The notes below the pieces were generated by a model. That model was not told where the DNA came from. It was given only the letters and a program-made list of their open reading frames with translations, and did not search any database. Position numbers and translations under genes: made by a program. 58,413 nt of DNA, from positions 1 through 58,413 of the forward strand of contig JAGAJB010000001.1 in assembly GCA_017626295.1 (NCBI GenBank), in the 5' to 3' direction. The stretch comes from Clostridia bacterium (GTDB lineage Bacteria > Bacillota > Clostridia > Oscillospirales > Acutalibacteraceae). This document shows positions 33,189 to 42,473 of this stretch, one piece after another. The stretch's first letter is position 1. Each line of letters starts with the position of its first letter.

Positions 33189-34178
33189 ATGATAAAAGAA
33201 GCCATAGGCGTAGCGCCTACAATTGAAGAAGCCAGAAAAATGGCTATTGACAATTTACATGCGCCCATTGATGCGGATGTAAAAGTTGAAATTGTTACTT
33301 TCCCCAAAAAGAAAATTCTCGGTCTTTTCGGCGGTGCGGAAGCTAAAGTGAAAGCATCATACGATGACGGTGTTAAGGAGAAAAAGGCTAAACCCGAAGC
33401 ACCCAAGAAGTCTGCTCCCGTAAAGGAAGAGAAAAAAGAGCAGAATTCAAATAAAAAGAACGATAAGAAGCCCCAGGCTAAAAAAGAACCCAAAAAGGAA
33501 GTTAAAAAGGAAACTCCCAAAAAGGCAGTAACTCCCGAAGTAGACCTTGCAGGTATTGAAGCAAAGGAAAATGCTGCAACAGAGTATCTTAAATCTATCC
33601 TTGCAGGTATGGGCTTCAAGGATGTAAAAGTTACTGCTAAAGAAACAGAAGAAGATATTTATTTTGAAATCGTAAGCGAAGAGGATTACGGTAATATTAT
33701 CGGCAGACGCGGTGAAACTCTTGATGCTTTACAGTATCTTACAAGACTTTTTGTAAACCGTGCAGACGATAATAACAAGCGCGTTGCACTTAATGTAGGT
33801 GATTACAGAAAACGCCGTGAAGAAACTCTCAGAGGTCTTGCTAAACGCCAGGCACTCCGTGTTGCAAAATACGGCAGAAGTACTGCTCTTGAACCTATGA
33901 ATCCCTATGAACGCAGAATTATTCACACCGCTATCCAGGAAATTGAGGGCGTGACATCACATTCAGTAGGCGAGGGTGACAGACGCAGAGTTGTTATCAC
34001 TCCCGAAGGCGGCGAAAAACGCGGTAATTACAGAAATGACCGCAGAGGTAACCGCGAAAGACGTGCTCCTTATGTTCCCGAAACACCCAAGGAGCCCCGT
34101 GAAAAGAAAATTGATGCTGCATCATCTTCACTTTACGGTAGAATTCAGCCTAAAAAAACTGAAACAACAGAAGAATAA
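33189..34178 (+). CDS. jag: RNA-binding protein Jag/KhpB
   Basis: 329 residues in three parts: a Jag-N domain (to about 55, ending KKKILGLFGG), a long Lys/Glu/Pro-rich linker (about 60-120), and KH plus R3H domains. The KH GxxG motif is GNIIGRRGETLDALQYL (about 167), and the R3H core is LGxxAKRQALRVAK-like (about 216) with MNPYERRIIHTAIQE. The C-terminal tail is Arg-rich. In Firmicutes it binds mRNAs with KhpA and affects cell division. Translated 9 bp after yidC. Confidence 0.93.
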   Translation: MIKEAIGVAPTIEEARKMAIDNLHAPIDADVKVEIVTFPKKKILGLFGGAEAKVKASYDDGVKEKKAKPEAPKKSAPVKEEKKEQNSNKKNDKKPQAKKEPKKEVKKETPKKAVTPEVDLAGIEAKENAATEYLKSILAGMGFKDVKVTAKETEEDIYFEIVSEEDYGNIIGRRGETLDALQYLTRLFVNRADDNNKRVALNVGDYRKRREETLRGLAKRQALRVAKYGRSTALEPMNPYERRIIHTAIQEIEGVTSHSVGEGDRRRVVITPEGGEKRGNYRNDRRGNRERRAPYVPETPKEPREKKIDAASSSLYGRIQPKKTETTEE

Positions 34179-34183
34179 TTTTG

Positions 34184-34212
34184 TTGACAATTTTAAAAAA
34201 CAGAGTTATTAT
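34184..34212 (+). promoter_or_regulatory. Promoter of the thrS T-box transcript
   Basis: TTGACA (34184-34189), a 17-bp spacer and TATTAT (34207-34212), just after jag. Confidence 0.75.
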
Positions 34213-34217
34213 CTAAT

Positions 34218-34480
34218 AAAGATATTTTAAATCGCAGACGGAGAAAGTAAGGATACTTAACCTTTTCAGAGAGCGCATCGGCTGGTGAAAGGTGCGAAAG
34301 GAATTATCCCGAAGACCACTTCCGAGTGCGGTGCGAAGCGAAAGATAAGCACTGCCGTTTAAGCCGCGTTAAGGCATCTCGAGTGATATAACCACAGTGT
34401 TATATAATTTGGGTGGAACCGTGGAGTTATCAGACTTCATCCCATTTGTTTTTACAAGTAGGATGGAGTCTGTTTTTTTA
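34218..34480 (+). ncRNA. T-box leader of thrS
   Basis: Stem I contains CAGAGAG and GGCTGGTGAAAGG (34267-34293), followed by GAAGACCACTTCCGAG, where ACC at 34315-34317 is the probable Thr specifier. The T-box element AATTTGGGTGGAACCGTG is at 34406-34423. The terminator is AGACTTCATCC with GGATGGAGTCT (34432-34470) and seven T. Uncharged tRNA-Thr should favour antitermination. Confidence 0.9.
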
Positions 34481-34504
34481 TAATTAAACGAAAGGATGAT
34501 ATAT

Positions 34505-36445
34505 ATGATTAAAATTAAACTTCGTGACGATGTTAAAGAATACGAAAGCGGCGTTACTCCTGTTGATGTATGTAAGGATATAAGTATGGGTCTTTTCAGA
34601 AACCTTTGTGCTTGCCGTATTAACGGAGAAAGTGCGGATATTCGTACACCTATTACAGAGGATTGTGAACTCGAATTCCTCACATTCGAAAGTGCAGAGG
34701 GTAAGCACGCTTTCTGGCATACTGCATCTCACATACTTGCACAGGCTGTAAAACGCCTTTACCCCGAAGCAAAACTTGCTATCGGTCCTGCAATTGATAA
34801 CGGTTTTTATTATGATATAGACTGCGAAACTTCTTTCACTCCCGAAACTCTTGCAAAAATTGAAGCAGAAATGAAGAAAATTGTAAAAGAGGACCTTGCT
34901 CTTGAAAAATTTGAGATGGAGCCTCAGGCTGCCATTGAGGAAATGAAAGCAAAAGGCGAAATCTATAAGGTTGAACTTATCGAAGAACATGCAGGCAAAA
35001 ACGAGCCTATCAGTTTCTACAAACAGGGTGAGTTTACTGATGTTTGCGCAGGACCTCACATCCCTTCAACAGGCAGAGTTAAGGCATTTAAACTTACCGC
35101 TTGCACAGGTGCATATTGGAGAGGCGACCAGAATAACAAAATGCTTCAGCGTGTTTACGGTACTGCATTCCCTAAGGCTGCAGAACTCGAAGAACATCTT
35201 GCAAGAATAGAAGAAGCAAAAAAACGCGACCACAATAAACTCGGCAGAGAACTTGAAATTTTCACAACGGTTGACTCTATCGGTCAGGGTCTTCCCATTC
35301 TTCTTCCCAAGGGTACGTTTATTGTTCAGACTCTTCAGAGATTTGTTGAGGATGAAGAAGCAAGAAGAGGTTGGGTACGCACAAAAACTCCTCTTATGGC
35401 AAAGAGCGACCTTTACAAGATTTCGGGTCACTGGGATCACTATAAGGACGGTATGTTTGTTTTAGGTGATGAAGAAAAAGATGACGAAGTTTTTGCACTG
35501 CGTCCTATGACTTGTCCTTTCCAATATCAAGCCTACCTTAACAGAGCGCGTTCATATCGCGACCTTCCTATGAGACTTGCTGAAACATCCACACTTTTCA
35601 GAAACGAATCTTCAGGCGAAATGCACGGACTTATTCGTGTTCGTCAGTTTACTATTTCAGAGGGTCATCTTATGTGCCTTCCCGAACAACTTGCAGATGA
35701 ATTCAAGCGTTGCCTTGACCTTTGCATATTTATGCTTAAAACCCTCGGTCTTTATGAAGATGTTTCATACCGTTTCTCACAATGGGATCCCGATGATAAA
35801 GAAAAATACATTGGTACTAAAGAGCAGTGGGATGAAGCCCAGGGTGTTATGAAAGAAATCCTCGACGACATAGGTCTCGATTATAAAGTGGGTATTGGTG
35901 AAGCCGCTTTCTACGGTCCTAAACTTGATATTCAGATTAAGAACGTTTATGGCAAAGAGGACACCCTTATTACAATTCAGATTGACCAGATGCTTGCTGA
36001 AAAATTCGGTATGGAATATGTTGACCGTGACGGTACAAAGAAAAATCCCTACATTATCCACAGAACGTCTATCGGTTGTTATGAGAGAACACTTGCTCTT
36101 CTTATTGAAAAATATGCAGGTGCATTCCCCTTGTGGCTTGCTCCCGAGCAGTTCAGAATTCTTCCCATTTCCGAGAGACACCACGACGCTTGCTATGAAC
36201 TTAAGAATAAACTTGAAGCAGAAGGTTTCCGCGTAACTGTTGACGACAGAGCAGAGAAAACAGGCTACAAGATTCGTGAAGCACAACTTCAGAAAATTCC
36301 TTATATGCTTGTTCTCGGCGATAAGGAAATCGAAAACGGCGAAGTTGCAGTCCGTGCAAGAAAAGCCGGAGATATGGGTACAATGAGTGTTGAAACATTC
36401 GTTGAAATGGCTCATAAAGAAGTTGATGATAAGGTAATTAACTGA
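34505..36445 (+). CDS. thrS: Threonyl-tRNA synthetase
   Basis: 646 residues from the ATG at 34505, 9 bp after AAAGGA; the ATG three codons earlier abuts that site. Domains in order: TGS (1-60), the N-terminal editing domain with HTASHILAQAVKRL (about 74) and DVCAGPHIPSTG, the class II core (MTCPFQYQAY, ETSTLFRNESSGEMHGLIRV with RQFT, FYGPKLDIQI) and the C-terminal anticodon-binding domain. It charges tRNA-Thr and edits Ser-tRNA. Under T-box control. Confidence 0.97.
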   Translation: MIKIKLRDDVKEYESGVTPVDVCKDISMGLFRNLCACRINGESADIRTPITEDCELEFLTFESAEGKHAFWHTASHILAQAVKRLYPEAKLAIGPAIDNGFYYDIDCETSFTPETLAKIEAEMKKIVKEDLALEKFEMEPQAAIEEMKAKGEIYKVELIEEHAGKNEPISFYKQGEFTDVCAGPHIPSTGRVKAFKLTACTGAYWRGDQNNKMLQRVYGTAFPKAAELEEHLARIEEAKKRDHNKLGRELEIFTTVDSIGQGLPILLPKGTFIVQTLQRFVEDEEARRGWVRTKTPLMAKSDLYKISGHWDHYKDGMFVLGDEEKDDEVFALRPMTCPFQYQAYLNRARSYRDLPMRLAETSTLFRNESSGEMHGLIRVRQFTISEGHLMCLPEQLADEFKRCLDLCIFMLKTLGLYEDVSYRFSQWDPDDKEKYIGTKEQWDEAQGVMKEILDDIGLDYKVGIGEAAFYGPKLDIQIKNVYGKEDTLITIQIDQMLAEKFGMEYVDRDGTKKNPYIIHRTSIGCYERTLALLIEKYAGAFPLWLAPEQFRILPISERHHDACYELKNKLEAEGFRVTVDDRAEKTGYKIREAQLQKIPYMLVLGDKEIENGEVAVRARKAGDMGTMSVETFVEMAHKEVDDKVIN

Positions 36446-36446
36446 T

Positions 36447-36488
36447 AAAAAATACTCCGGTTGTTTTCTGAACAACCGGAGTATTTTT
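36447..36488. terminator. Bidirectional terminator between thrS and copA
   Basis: Near-perfect stem AAAAATACTCCGGTTGTT (36447-36464) and AACAACCGGAGTATTTTT (36471-36488). T-runs are present on both strands. Confidence 0.9.
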
Positions 36489-36492
36489 GCAT

Positions 36493-36710
36493 TTATATAC
36501 TCGCTTCGTAGCCTTCTTCTACAATAGCCTTAATTAAAACATCAACGGCAACTTCCTTTGAAAGTGTAACGGTTGCGGTGTTTTGTTCGTGGCTTGCAAC
36601 GGCGCTTTCAACACCGTCAATGGCGGTAAGGGCTTTAACTACGTGAGCCTCGCAACGAGGACACATCATACCTTCCACTTTAATAACTTTTTCCATAATA
36701 TCCTTTCCTT
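36493..36710 (-). other. Possible internal start producing a free CopZ-like chaperone
   Basis: In frame within copA, an ATG at 36694-36696 is preceded on the coding strand by AAGGAAAGGA (36701-36710), two overlapping ribosome-binding-like sequences, the first at 9 bp spacing. Translation from here would give 67 residues beginning MEKVIKVEGMMCPRC, exactly one heavy-metal domain of CopZ size. Expression is not shown by sequence alone. Confidence 0.4.
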
Positions 36711-39048
36711 TCTGTTCGGCTTGGGGTGTATTCTCCGTGCCGATTTCTTTATTTTCTTTATTATATTTTGACTTAAAAAATCTGAGTTTTAAAGCGTTTG
36801 TGACAACGCAAAGGGAACTCATACTCATAGCGGCTGAACCTATCATAGGGCTTAATCTTAAACTAAGAAGAGGATAAAGTGCGCCTGCGGCAAGTGGGAT
36901 TCCCAAAACATTGTAGAAGAATGCCCAGAACAGATTCATTTTAATGTTACGCATAACGGCTTTACTGAGTTCTACGGCTTTAGCCGCATCCATCAGTGAA
37001 CTTTTAATAAGAACTATATCCGCAGACTCTATTGCAATGTCCGTGCCTGCGCCTATTGCTATACCCACATCTGCCCTTCTAAGTGCAGGGGCATCGTTGA
37101 TACCGTCACCGACGAAGGCGATTTTTTCACCCTTTTCCTGTAAAAGACGAATATTTTTTTCTTTATCCGCCGGCAAAAGTTCCGCTATAACTTCGTCAAT
37201 TCCCGCTTGTTTTGCAATAAACTCTGCGGCAGATTTGTTGTCGCCTGTGAGCATTACAGTTTTTTTGCCCAGCGCTTTAAACGTGGAAATTGCTTTTTTA
37301 CTGTCCTCGCGTATAGTGTCTGAAACGGCAATAATGCCGATTATTTCATTATCTCTTACAAATATAAGCGGTGTTTTACCCTGTGAAGAAAGTTCGGTTA
37401 ATTTATTTTTAATATCCGAAAAATCCACGTTGTTTTCTTTTAGAAATCTTACGTTACCCGAAATATATTTTTTGTTATCAATAGTTCCGCTTACGCCTTT
37501 ACCCTGATGGGCTGTAAAATCGGAGACTTCCGGGAGAGTAAGTTTTAATTCTTCCGCCTTATTTCGTACTGCGGCAGCAAGTGGGTGTTCGCTACCTTTT
37601 TCGAGGGCGGCGGAGAGTTTGAGAAAATCAGTTTCTGAAAGAGTTTTATCAGTAACAACTATATCGCTGACACTCATTTGACCTGACGTTACGGTTCCTG
37701 TTTTGTCGAGAACTATTTTATCAACACTTCCGAGAGTTTCCAACGCGGCGGCAGATTTTACCAATATGCCGTTTTCGGCGGCTTTGCCTGTTCCTGCCAT
37801 AATTGCAACAGGAGTTGCAAGACCCAATGCACAGGGGCAAGATATAACAAGCACCGTAACACCGAAAGAAAGCGCGCTTTCAAACTCTGCGCCTGTAATT
37901 AGCCATATTATGAAAGTGACAAGGGCAATTGCCATTACAACAGGGACGAAAATACCGCTTACTTTGTCTGCAAGCCTTGCAATAGGTGCTTTCGATGAGC
38001 CTGCCTCGTCAACAAGACGGATAATTTGCGAAAGTGTTGTGTTTTCGCCTACTTTCGAGGCGGTCATACGGAAAGTTCCGTTTTTGTTAAGTGTGGCAGA
38101 AATAACTTCGTCACCCACTGTTTTCTCCACAGGCAAACTTTCACCCGTTACTGCGGATTGGTCAACATAGCCCATACCCTCCGTTACAATGCCGTCAACT
38201 GCAATTCTCTCGCCGGGGCGGATTATAAGTTCTTCCCCGATTTTAACATCTTCCGCTTCCACGGTTATTTCTTTGCCGTTTCTTATAACACAGGCAGTTT
38301 TAGGGGATAATTCAACAAGTTTTCCTAAAGCGTCACTTGTTTTACCTTTTGAACGGGTTTCAAGGTATTTACCCACCGTAACCAGTGTTAAAATCATTGC
38401 GCTTGATTCAAAATACAGTTCGTGAGAATAGTGTTTTAACACGTCTAAATCACCGCGGGGGCCAGCGTAAGCCATCATCATAACCGCAAAAACACCGTAC
38501 AAAAAGGAGGCGGCAGACCCTAACGCAACAAGGGTATCCATATTAGCGGCGCGTTTTATAAGTCCTTTGAATCCCGAAATAAAAAACTTCCTGTTTATTA
38601 TCAGTACGGGAACGGTTAAAAGCATCTGTGTAAGGGCGTTAACGAGGGCATTTTCAGTGCCTTCCAAAACTGAGGGTAACGGAAGATGCAGCATATGCCC
38701 CATAGCAATGTACATAAGGATAACAAGAAAAACAACAGAACTTACAAGCCTTTTTTTCATATTGCTTTCTTTTTCTTCTTCGTTTTTCTTGCGGTCAGCC
38801 CATTCTGATTTTAATGTGCTTTTTTTACCGTTTTCGCCGTAAAGGGTCGCACCGTAGCCAATGTCGGTTACAGCGTTTATAAAATCCTGCTCGGTTAACT
38901 TGGTTTCATCGAAACTAACGGTCATTTGCTCCGAAAGAAGATTTACATCAGCATTTATTGTGCCGTCAAGTTTTAAAGCGGCTTTCGTTACATTAGCCTG
39001 GCAGGCGGCACAGGTCATACCTGTTATTTTAAATTTACCTGTTTTCAT
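36493..39048 (-). CDS. copA: Copper-exporting P1B-type ATPase with C-terminal CopZ-like domain
   Basis: 851 residues. N-terminal heavy-metal domain with MTCAAC (11-16); eight-helix P1B core with CPC (404-406), TGES (301-304), DKTGT (448-452), SEHPLA and GDGINDAP; late motifs YNVLGIPLAAGALYP and MSMSSLCVVTNALKL that mark Cu(I) pumps. After a linker (about 765-784) comes a second heavy-metal domain with MMCPRC (793-798). A C-terminal metal domain is unusual: most CopA proteins carry theirs only at the N-terminus, and CopZ is normally separate. It exports Cu(I) from the cytoplasm. See the internal start at 36696. Confidence 0.95.
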   Translation of the reverse strand: MKTGKFKITGMTCAACQANVTKAALKLDGTINADVNLLSEQMTVSFDETKLTEQDFINAVTDIGYGATLYGENGKKSTLKSEWADRKKNEEEKESNMKKRLVSSVVFLVILMYIAMGHMLHLPLPSVLEGTENALVNALTQMLLTVPVLIINRKFFISGFKGLIKRAANMDTLVALGSAASFLYGVFAVMMMAYAGPRGDLDVLKHYSHELYFESSAMILTLVTVGKYLETRSKGKTSDALGKLVELSPKTACVIRNGKEITVEAEDVKIGEELIIRPGERIAVDGIVTEGMGYVDQSAVTGESLPVEKTVGDEVISATLNKNGTFRMTASKVGENTTLSQIIRLVDEAGSSKAPIARLADKVSGIFVPVVMAIALVTFIIWLITGAEFESALSFGVTVLVISCPCALGLATPVAIMAGTGKAAENGILVKSAAALETLGSVDKIVLDKTGTVTSGQMSVSDIVVTDKTLSETDFLKLSAALEKGSEHPLAAAVRNKAEELKLTLPEVSDFTAHQGKGVSGTIDNKKYISGNVRFLKENNVDFSDIKNKLTELSSQGKTPLIFVRDNEIIGIIAVSDTIREDSKKAISTFKALGKKTVMLTGDNKSAAEFIAKQAGIDEVIAELLPADKEKNIRLLQEKGEKIAFVGDGINDAPALRRADVGIAIGAGTDIAIESADIVLIKSSLMDAAKAVELSKAVMRNIKMNLFWAFFYNVLGIPLAAGALYPLLSLRLSPMIGSAAMSMSSLCVVTNALKLRFFKSKYNKENKEIGTENTPQAEQKGKDIMEKVIKVEGMMCPRCEAHVVKALTAIDGVESAVASHEQNTATVTLSKEVAVDVLIKAIVEEGYEASI

Positions 39049-39071
39049 AAAATCACCATTGCAATAGGAAA

Positions 39072-39112
39072 AGTTAGTTGTTGCTAACTATTGTAACACC
39101 ATTATTCTTTAA
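39072..39112 (-). promoter_or_regulatory. copA promoter with dyad
   Basis: On the minus strand TTGATT, a 17-bp spacer and TACAAT lie upstream of copA. Directly after the -10 is a dyad, AGTTAG and CTAACT with a 6-bp spacer (39072-39089), positioned to act as an operator. It does not match the CopY TACAnnTGTA box or a CsoR site. Confidence 0.5.
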
Positions 39113-39137
39113 AATCAAGTTTTTGAAGTATCATAAG

Positions 39138-39166
39138 TTGACAAAGGTACTTTAAAATGGTACGAT
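39138..39166 (+). promoter_or_regulatory. Promoter of the Nfu-like gene
   Basis: TTGACA (39138-39143), a 17-bp spacer and TACGAT (39161-39166). Confidence 0.6.
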
Positions 39167-39202
39167 TTCAGTGTTAAAACAAAGCCGAAAGAGGCGAAAA
39201 TT

Positions 39203-39436
39203 ATGGAAAAATATATAAATAATATACTTGCCCCGAAACTTCAAGGTGACGGCGGTTGGGTGGAATTTGTTTCACTGGAGAATAGCGAACTTACACTTTT
39301 ATTCAGAGGTGAATGTTCAAAATGCCTTATTCTTCACCGTTGTACCGAGTGGATTGAACAAGAGATAAAGAGAGATTTAAAGAAAATTGTTAAAGTAACG
39401 GCTGTACGCAAAAAGCCTTATTTTCAGGATGTGTGA
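39203..39436 (+). CDS. NifU C-terminal-domain (Nfu) Fe-S protein
   Basis: 77 residues covering just the Nfu domain: LQGDGGWVEFVSLENSEL, then GECSKCLILHRC at about 50-61. The CxxC pair of Nfu is present with an additional Cys. Such proteins carry or deliver a [4Fe-4S] cluster as dimers. The gene lies 9 bp before a mannosidase and shares its promoter, although the functions seem unrelated. Confidence 0.8.
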   Translation: MEKYINNILAPKLQGDGGWVEFVSLENSELTLLFRGECSKCLILHRCTEWIEQEIKRDLKKIVKVTAVRKKPYFQDV

Positions 39437-39445
39437 GGTGAGTTT

Positions 39446-42370
39446 ATGGCACATATTAAAGTTGTAAGGCGTTCCATGCGTCCTGAAGAGTGGACAGATT
39501 TGCGTTTCGGTTGGCTCAAAAGGCACATTTACGGTGAAAAGTGGGAGATTGAAAATCTCCTTATTCGCGATGCGCGTCAGGTTGACGAAATGCAGTTTGA
39601 ATATTATTCCGATGATTACCGTCCGCTTAAAAGGGGCGATATGTATTTCACTCCCGACGGAACCGCGTTTATAAAAGCGGAAGTGAAAATTCCCGAAGAA
39701 TTAAAGGGAAAAGAACTGTGGTTTTCACTTAAAACAGCGGCAGAAATCTGTGTTAAGGTAAACGGAAAATATATAGGCGGTGTTGACCCTAACCGCGAAA
39801 GAATGCTTTTGTCACCCTACATAGACGTTAATGATACTTTGCATTTTGAAATGATGGGTTACAACCGCAGTAAACCCGATGACGAGCGCAACCCCGAAAG
39901 CCTTTCTGTTCGCGGATGCCGTCAGATATTTGAGGGTGCGTATATTTGCACAATAAATGATGATGTTCAGAGCCTCGTTTATGATTTTGAACTTCTTCTT
40001 GATATTGCAAAAAGCGAACTGTTTAACGAGGATTACAGAAGTTTTCTTAATAAAGAACTTAATAATGCTATGAACTGTATCGACTTTGAGGGCGACGAGT
40101 TAACAGGTGTTAAAGAAGCAAAGCAGTACATTGAAGATGTAATTTACAGTAATGATACGTATAAAGGCAGCGGCGACGTAGCACTTGTGGCACATTCCCA
40201 CCTTGATATAGCATATTATTGGCGCAGAATACACTCTGTTCAGAAGAATTTGAGAACAGTTCTTATTCAACTTCGCCTAATGGACAGATACCCCGAGTTT
40301 AAGTATGCCCACACACAGCCGTACACCTATGAAACTCTCGAGAAATACTATCCCGAAGTGTTCGAGGAACTTAAAGAAAAGGTTAAAAACGGTCAGTTTG
40401 AGCCTGTTGGTGCTATGTATGTCGAGCCCGACTGCAATGTTCCCAATGCGGAAAGCCTTATAAGACAATGCCTGTACGGTCAGAAAACTTACGAGAAATT
40501 TTTCGGGAAAAGAGTTAATAACGCCTGGCTTCCCGATGTTTTTGGTAACAGTTGGATTTTACCCCAGATTCTCAAAAAAAGCGGTGTTGACTATTTTGTT
40601 TCAAATAAAATGTCAACCTGGAACGATACAAACAGATTTCCCCATAATAATTTTATATGGCGGGGTATTGACGGCAGTGACGTATACGCCTGTGTTCCGC
40701 CCACACACTTCATAACCTGGAATATGCCCAGCCAGATTCAAGAAAACTGGGAGGCATATATTGATAAGGACAGTGGCGGGCAGACACTTAATATGTTCGG
40801 TTACGGTGACGGCGGTTCGGGTTGTACCGAAGAAATGATTGAACTTATGCGCCGTTTCGATAAAATTTCCGTAATGCCGAAATGCACCCACACAAGCGGA
40901 GCAGAGTTTTTGGAAAAGAATCTTAAAGATAATAAAAATCTTCAGGTGTGGGACGGGGAACTTTACCTTGAAATGCACCGCGGTACATTTACCACAAAAA
41001 GTAATATAAAGCGTGCAAACCGCAGAATTGAAGAAAAATTCAGAACAGCGGAAATGCTCTGTGTTATGCGCGGTGAAGATAAAACAGAAGAAATAACAGA
41101 ACTTTATAAAAAGTTCCTTGTCAATCAGTTCCACGATATTTTGCCCGGCTCACATATTCACCCAGTTTACGAAGATGCAATGAAAGATTATTCGGAAGTG
41201 GAAAAAGCACTTGATGAAATAATCGGCACAGGCAGTAAATATTTTAATACCCTTAACTTTAACCGCGATGCCCTTACATTCGTGAAAAATAAAAAAGGTA
41301 CTGCAACACGCTACGGCGAAAAGGGTAACTGGATTATTCCCAATATGAAACCGCTTTCCTCTGCAAATCTTCGCAAAACCGATTTTTCGGGTGAGTGGTT
41401 TGAAGTTCGCACAAATGTAATAGAAACACCTTTCTATATAGCAAAATTAAATTCCGACGGCTCTATGGAGTCACTTTATGATAAAGAACTCGGCAGGGAA
41501 TGGGTAAAGGGTGACTTTAATAAACTTAAACTTTATGTTGACTGCCCCGGTAACTATGATGCATGGGATATTCTTCCCAATTACCGCGAAAAACAGGTAG
41601 AATTAGAGGTGAAATCACCTGTTAAAGTTTCGGAAAGTGACGGGGAAAGCGTAACATTTACGGTTATACTTGCAACCGAAAAATCAGAATGGGAAATGAA
41701 TATAAGATTTTTCAGAAGAAGTCGCGGAATTGAAGTTGAAAGTAATGTTAACTGGAATGAAAAGCATAAACTTGCAAAAATGGAGTTCGACTGCAATATT
41801 CTAACAAGAAAAGCAGTGTGCGACACTTCCGCAGGCTACATTGAACGCGAAACACACCGTAACACAACCTGGCAACAGGCAAGGTTTGAAACCTGCCACC
41901 ATAAATGGTGCGATATGTCAGAATCGGGTGGAGGTATTGCTCTTATAAACGACGGAAAATACGGAGTTGGGTTCCTGGATAATTCAATGAGTTTGTCGCT
42001 TCTTCGCGCTACGGAACGCCCCGACGTTACATCGGATATAGGCGAGCACAGTTTCTGTTATATGATAGTTCCCCACGAAAGTGATGCGGTAAATGCAGGT
42101 ATCAATAAACTTGCAATTCAGTATAACACGCCTCTTGTTAAATCGGACTGTCAGTGGAATATGCCTACATTCGAGCCTCTTTATTTACAGGCAGTAAAGA
42201 AAAGTGAGGACGGTACAATGACCGTTATAAGACTTTCGGAACAGGACGGAAAACGCGGTAAAATAAAATTATCTCAAAAAGTCAAACTACTCAATATGCT
42301 TGAAGATATCGAGGGCGAAACGGATACAATTGAATATACTCCATTTGAAATTCTGACAATAGGAGTATAA
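39446..42370 (+). CDS. Alpha-mannosidase, GH38
   Basis: 974 residues, typical for bacterial GH38. The zinc-site motif AHSHLDIAYYWRR is at about 248-260, the catalytic-nucleophile region WLPDVFGNSW at about 366-375, then YGDGGSGC (about 450), ELYLEMHRGTFTT (about 512) and NQFHDILPGSHI (about 565), followed by a large beta-sandwich C-terminal half. No signal peptide, so cytoplasmic. It removes alpha-mannosyl residues, probably from imported N-glycan fragments or mannosides. TGAGGTGAG lies upstream of the ATG. Confidence 0.94.
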   Translation: MAHIKVVRRSMRPEEWTDLRFGWLKRHIYGEKWEIENLLIRDARQVDEMQFEYYSDDYRPLKRGDMYFTPDGTAFIKAEVKIPEELKGKELWFSLKTAAEICVKVNGKYIGGVDPNRERMLLSPYIDVNDTLHFEMMGYNRSKPDDERNPESLSVRGCRQIFEGAYICTINDDVQSLVYDFELLLDIAKSELFNEDYRSFLNKELNNAMNCIDFEGDELTGVKEAKQYIEDVIYSNDTYKGSGDVALVAHSHLDIAYYWRRIHSVQKNLRTVLIQLRLMDRYPEFKYAHTQPYTYETLEKYYPEVFEELKEKVKNGQFEPVGAMYVEPDCNVPNAESLIRQCLYGQKTYEKFFGKRVNNAWLPDVFGNSWILPQILKKSGVDYFVSNKMSTWNDTNRFPHNNFIWRGIDGSDVYACVPPTHFITWNMPSQIQENWEAYIDKDSGGQTLNMFGYGDGGSGCTEEMIELMRRFDKISVMPKCTHTSGAEFLEKNLKDNKNLQVWDGELYLEMHRGTFTTKSNIKRANRRIEEKFRTAEMLCVMRGEDKTEEITELYKKFLVNQFHDILPGSHIHPVYEDAMKDYSEVEKALDEIIGTGSKYFNTLNFNRDALTFVKNKKGTATRYGEKGNWIIPNMKPLSSANLRKTDFSGEWFEVRTNVIETPFYIAKLNSDGSMESLYDKELGREWVKGDFNKLKLYVDCPGNYDAWDILPNYREKQVELEVKSPVKVSESDGESVTFTVILATEKSEWEMNIRFFRRSRGIEVESNVNWNEKHKLAKMEFDCNILTRKAVCDTSAGYIERETHRNTTWQQARFETCHHKWCDMSESGGGIALINDGKYGVGFLDNSMSLSLLRATERPDVTSDIGEHSFCYMIVPHESDAVNAGINKLAIQYNTPLVKSDCQWNMPTFEPLYLQAVKKSEDGTMTVIRLSEQDGKRGKIKLSQKVKLLNMLEDIEGETDTIEYTPFEILTIGV

Positions 42371-42385
42371 ATAAAAATAATTGTA

Positions 42386-42414
42386 TTGAAAACGAAAAAA
42401 CAAAGTGCTAAAAT
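42386..42414 (+). promoter_or_regulatory. Promoter of the PII-like/antiporter pair
   Basis: TTGAAA (42386-42391), a 17-bp spacer and TAAAAT (42409-42414). Confidence 0.6.
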
Positions 42415-42473
42415 ACATACGCAATATGTAATATTTGAATAATTAACTCCGAAAGGGGTTGAGGGGGAATAAT

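Noticed and set aside
35777-36475. 232-codon frame opposite thrS
   Set aside because: Antisense shadow of the anticodon-binding part of thrS.
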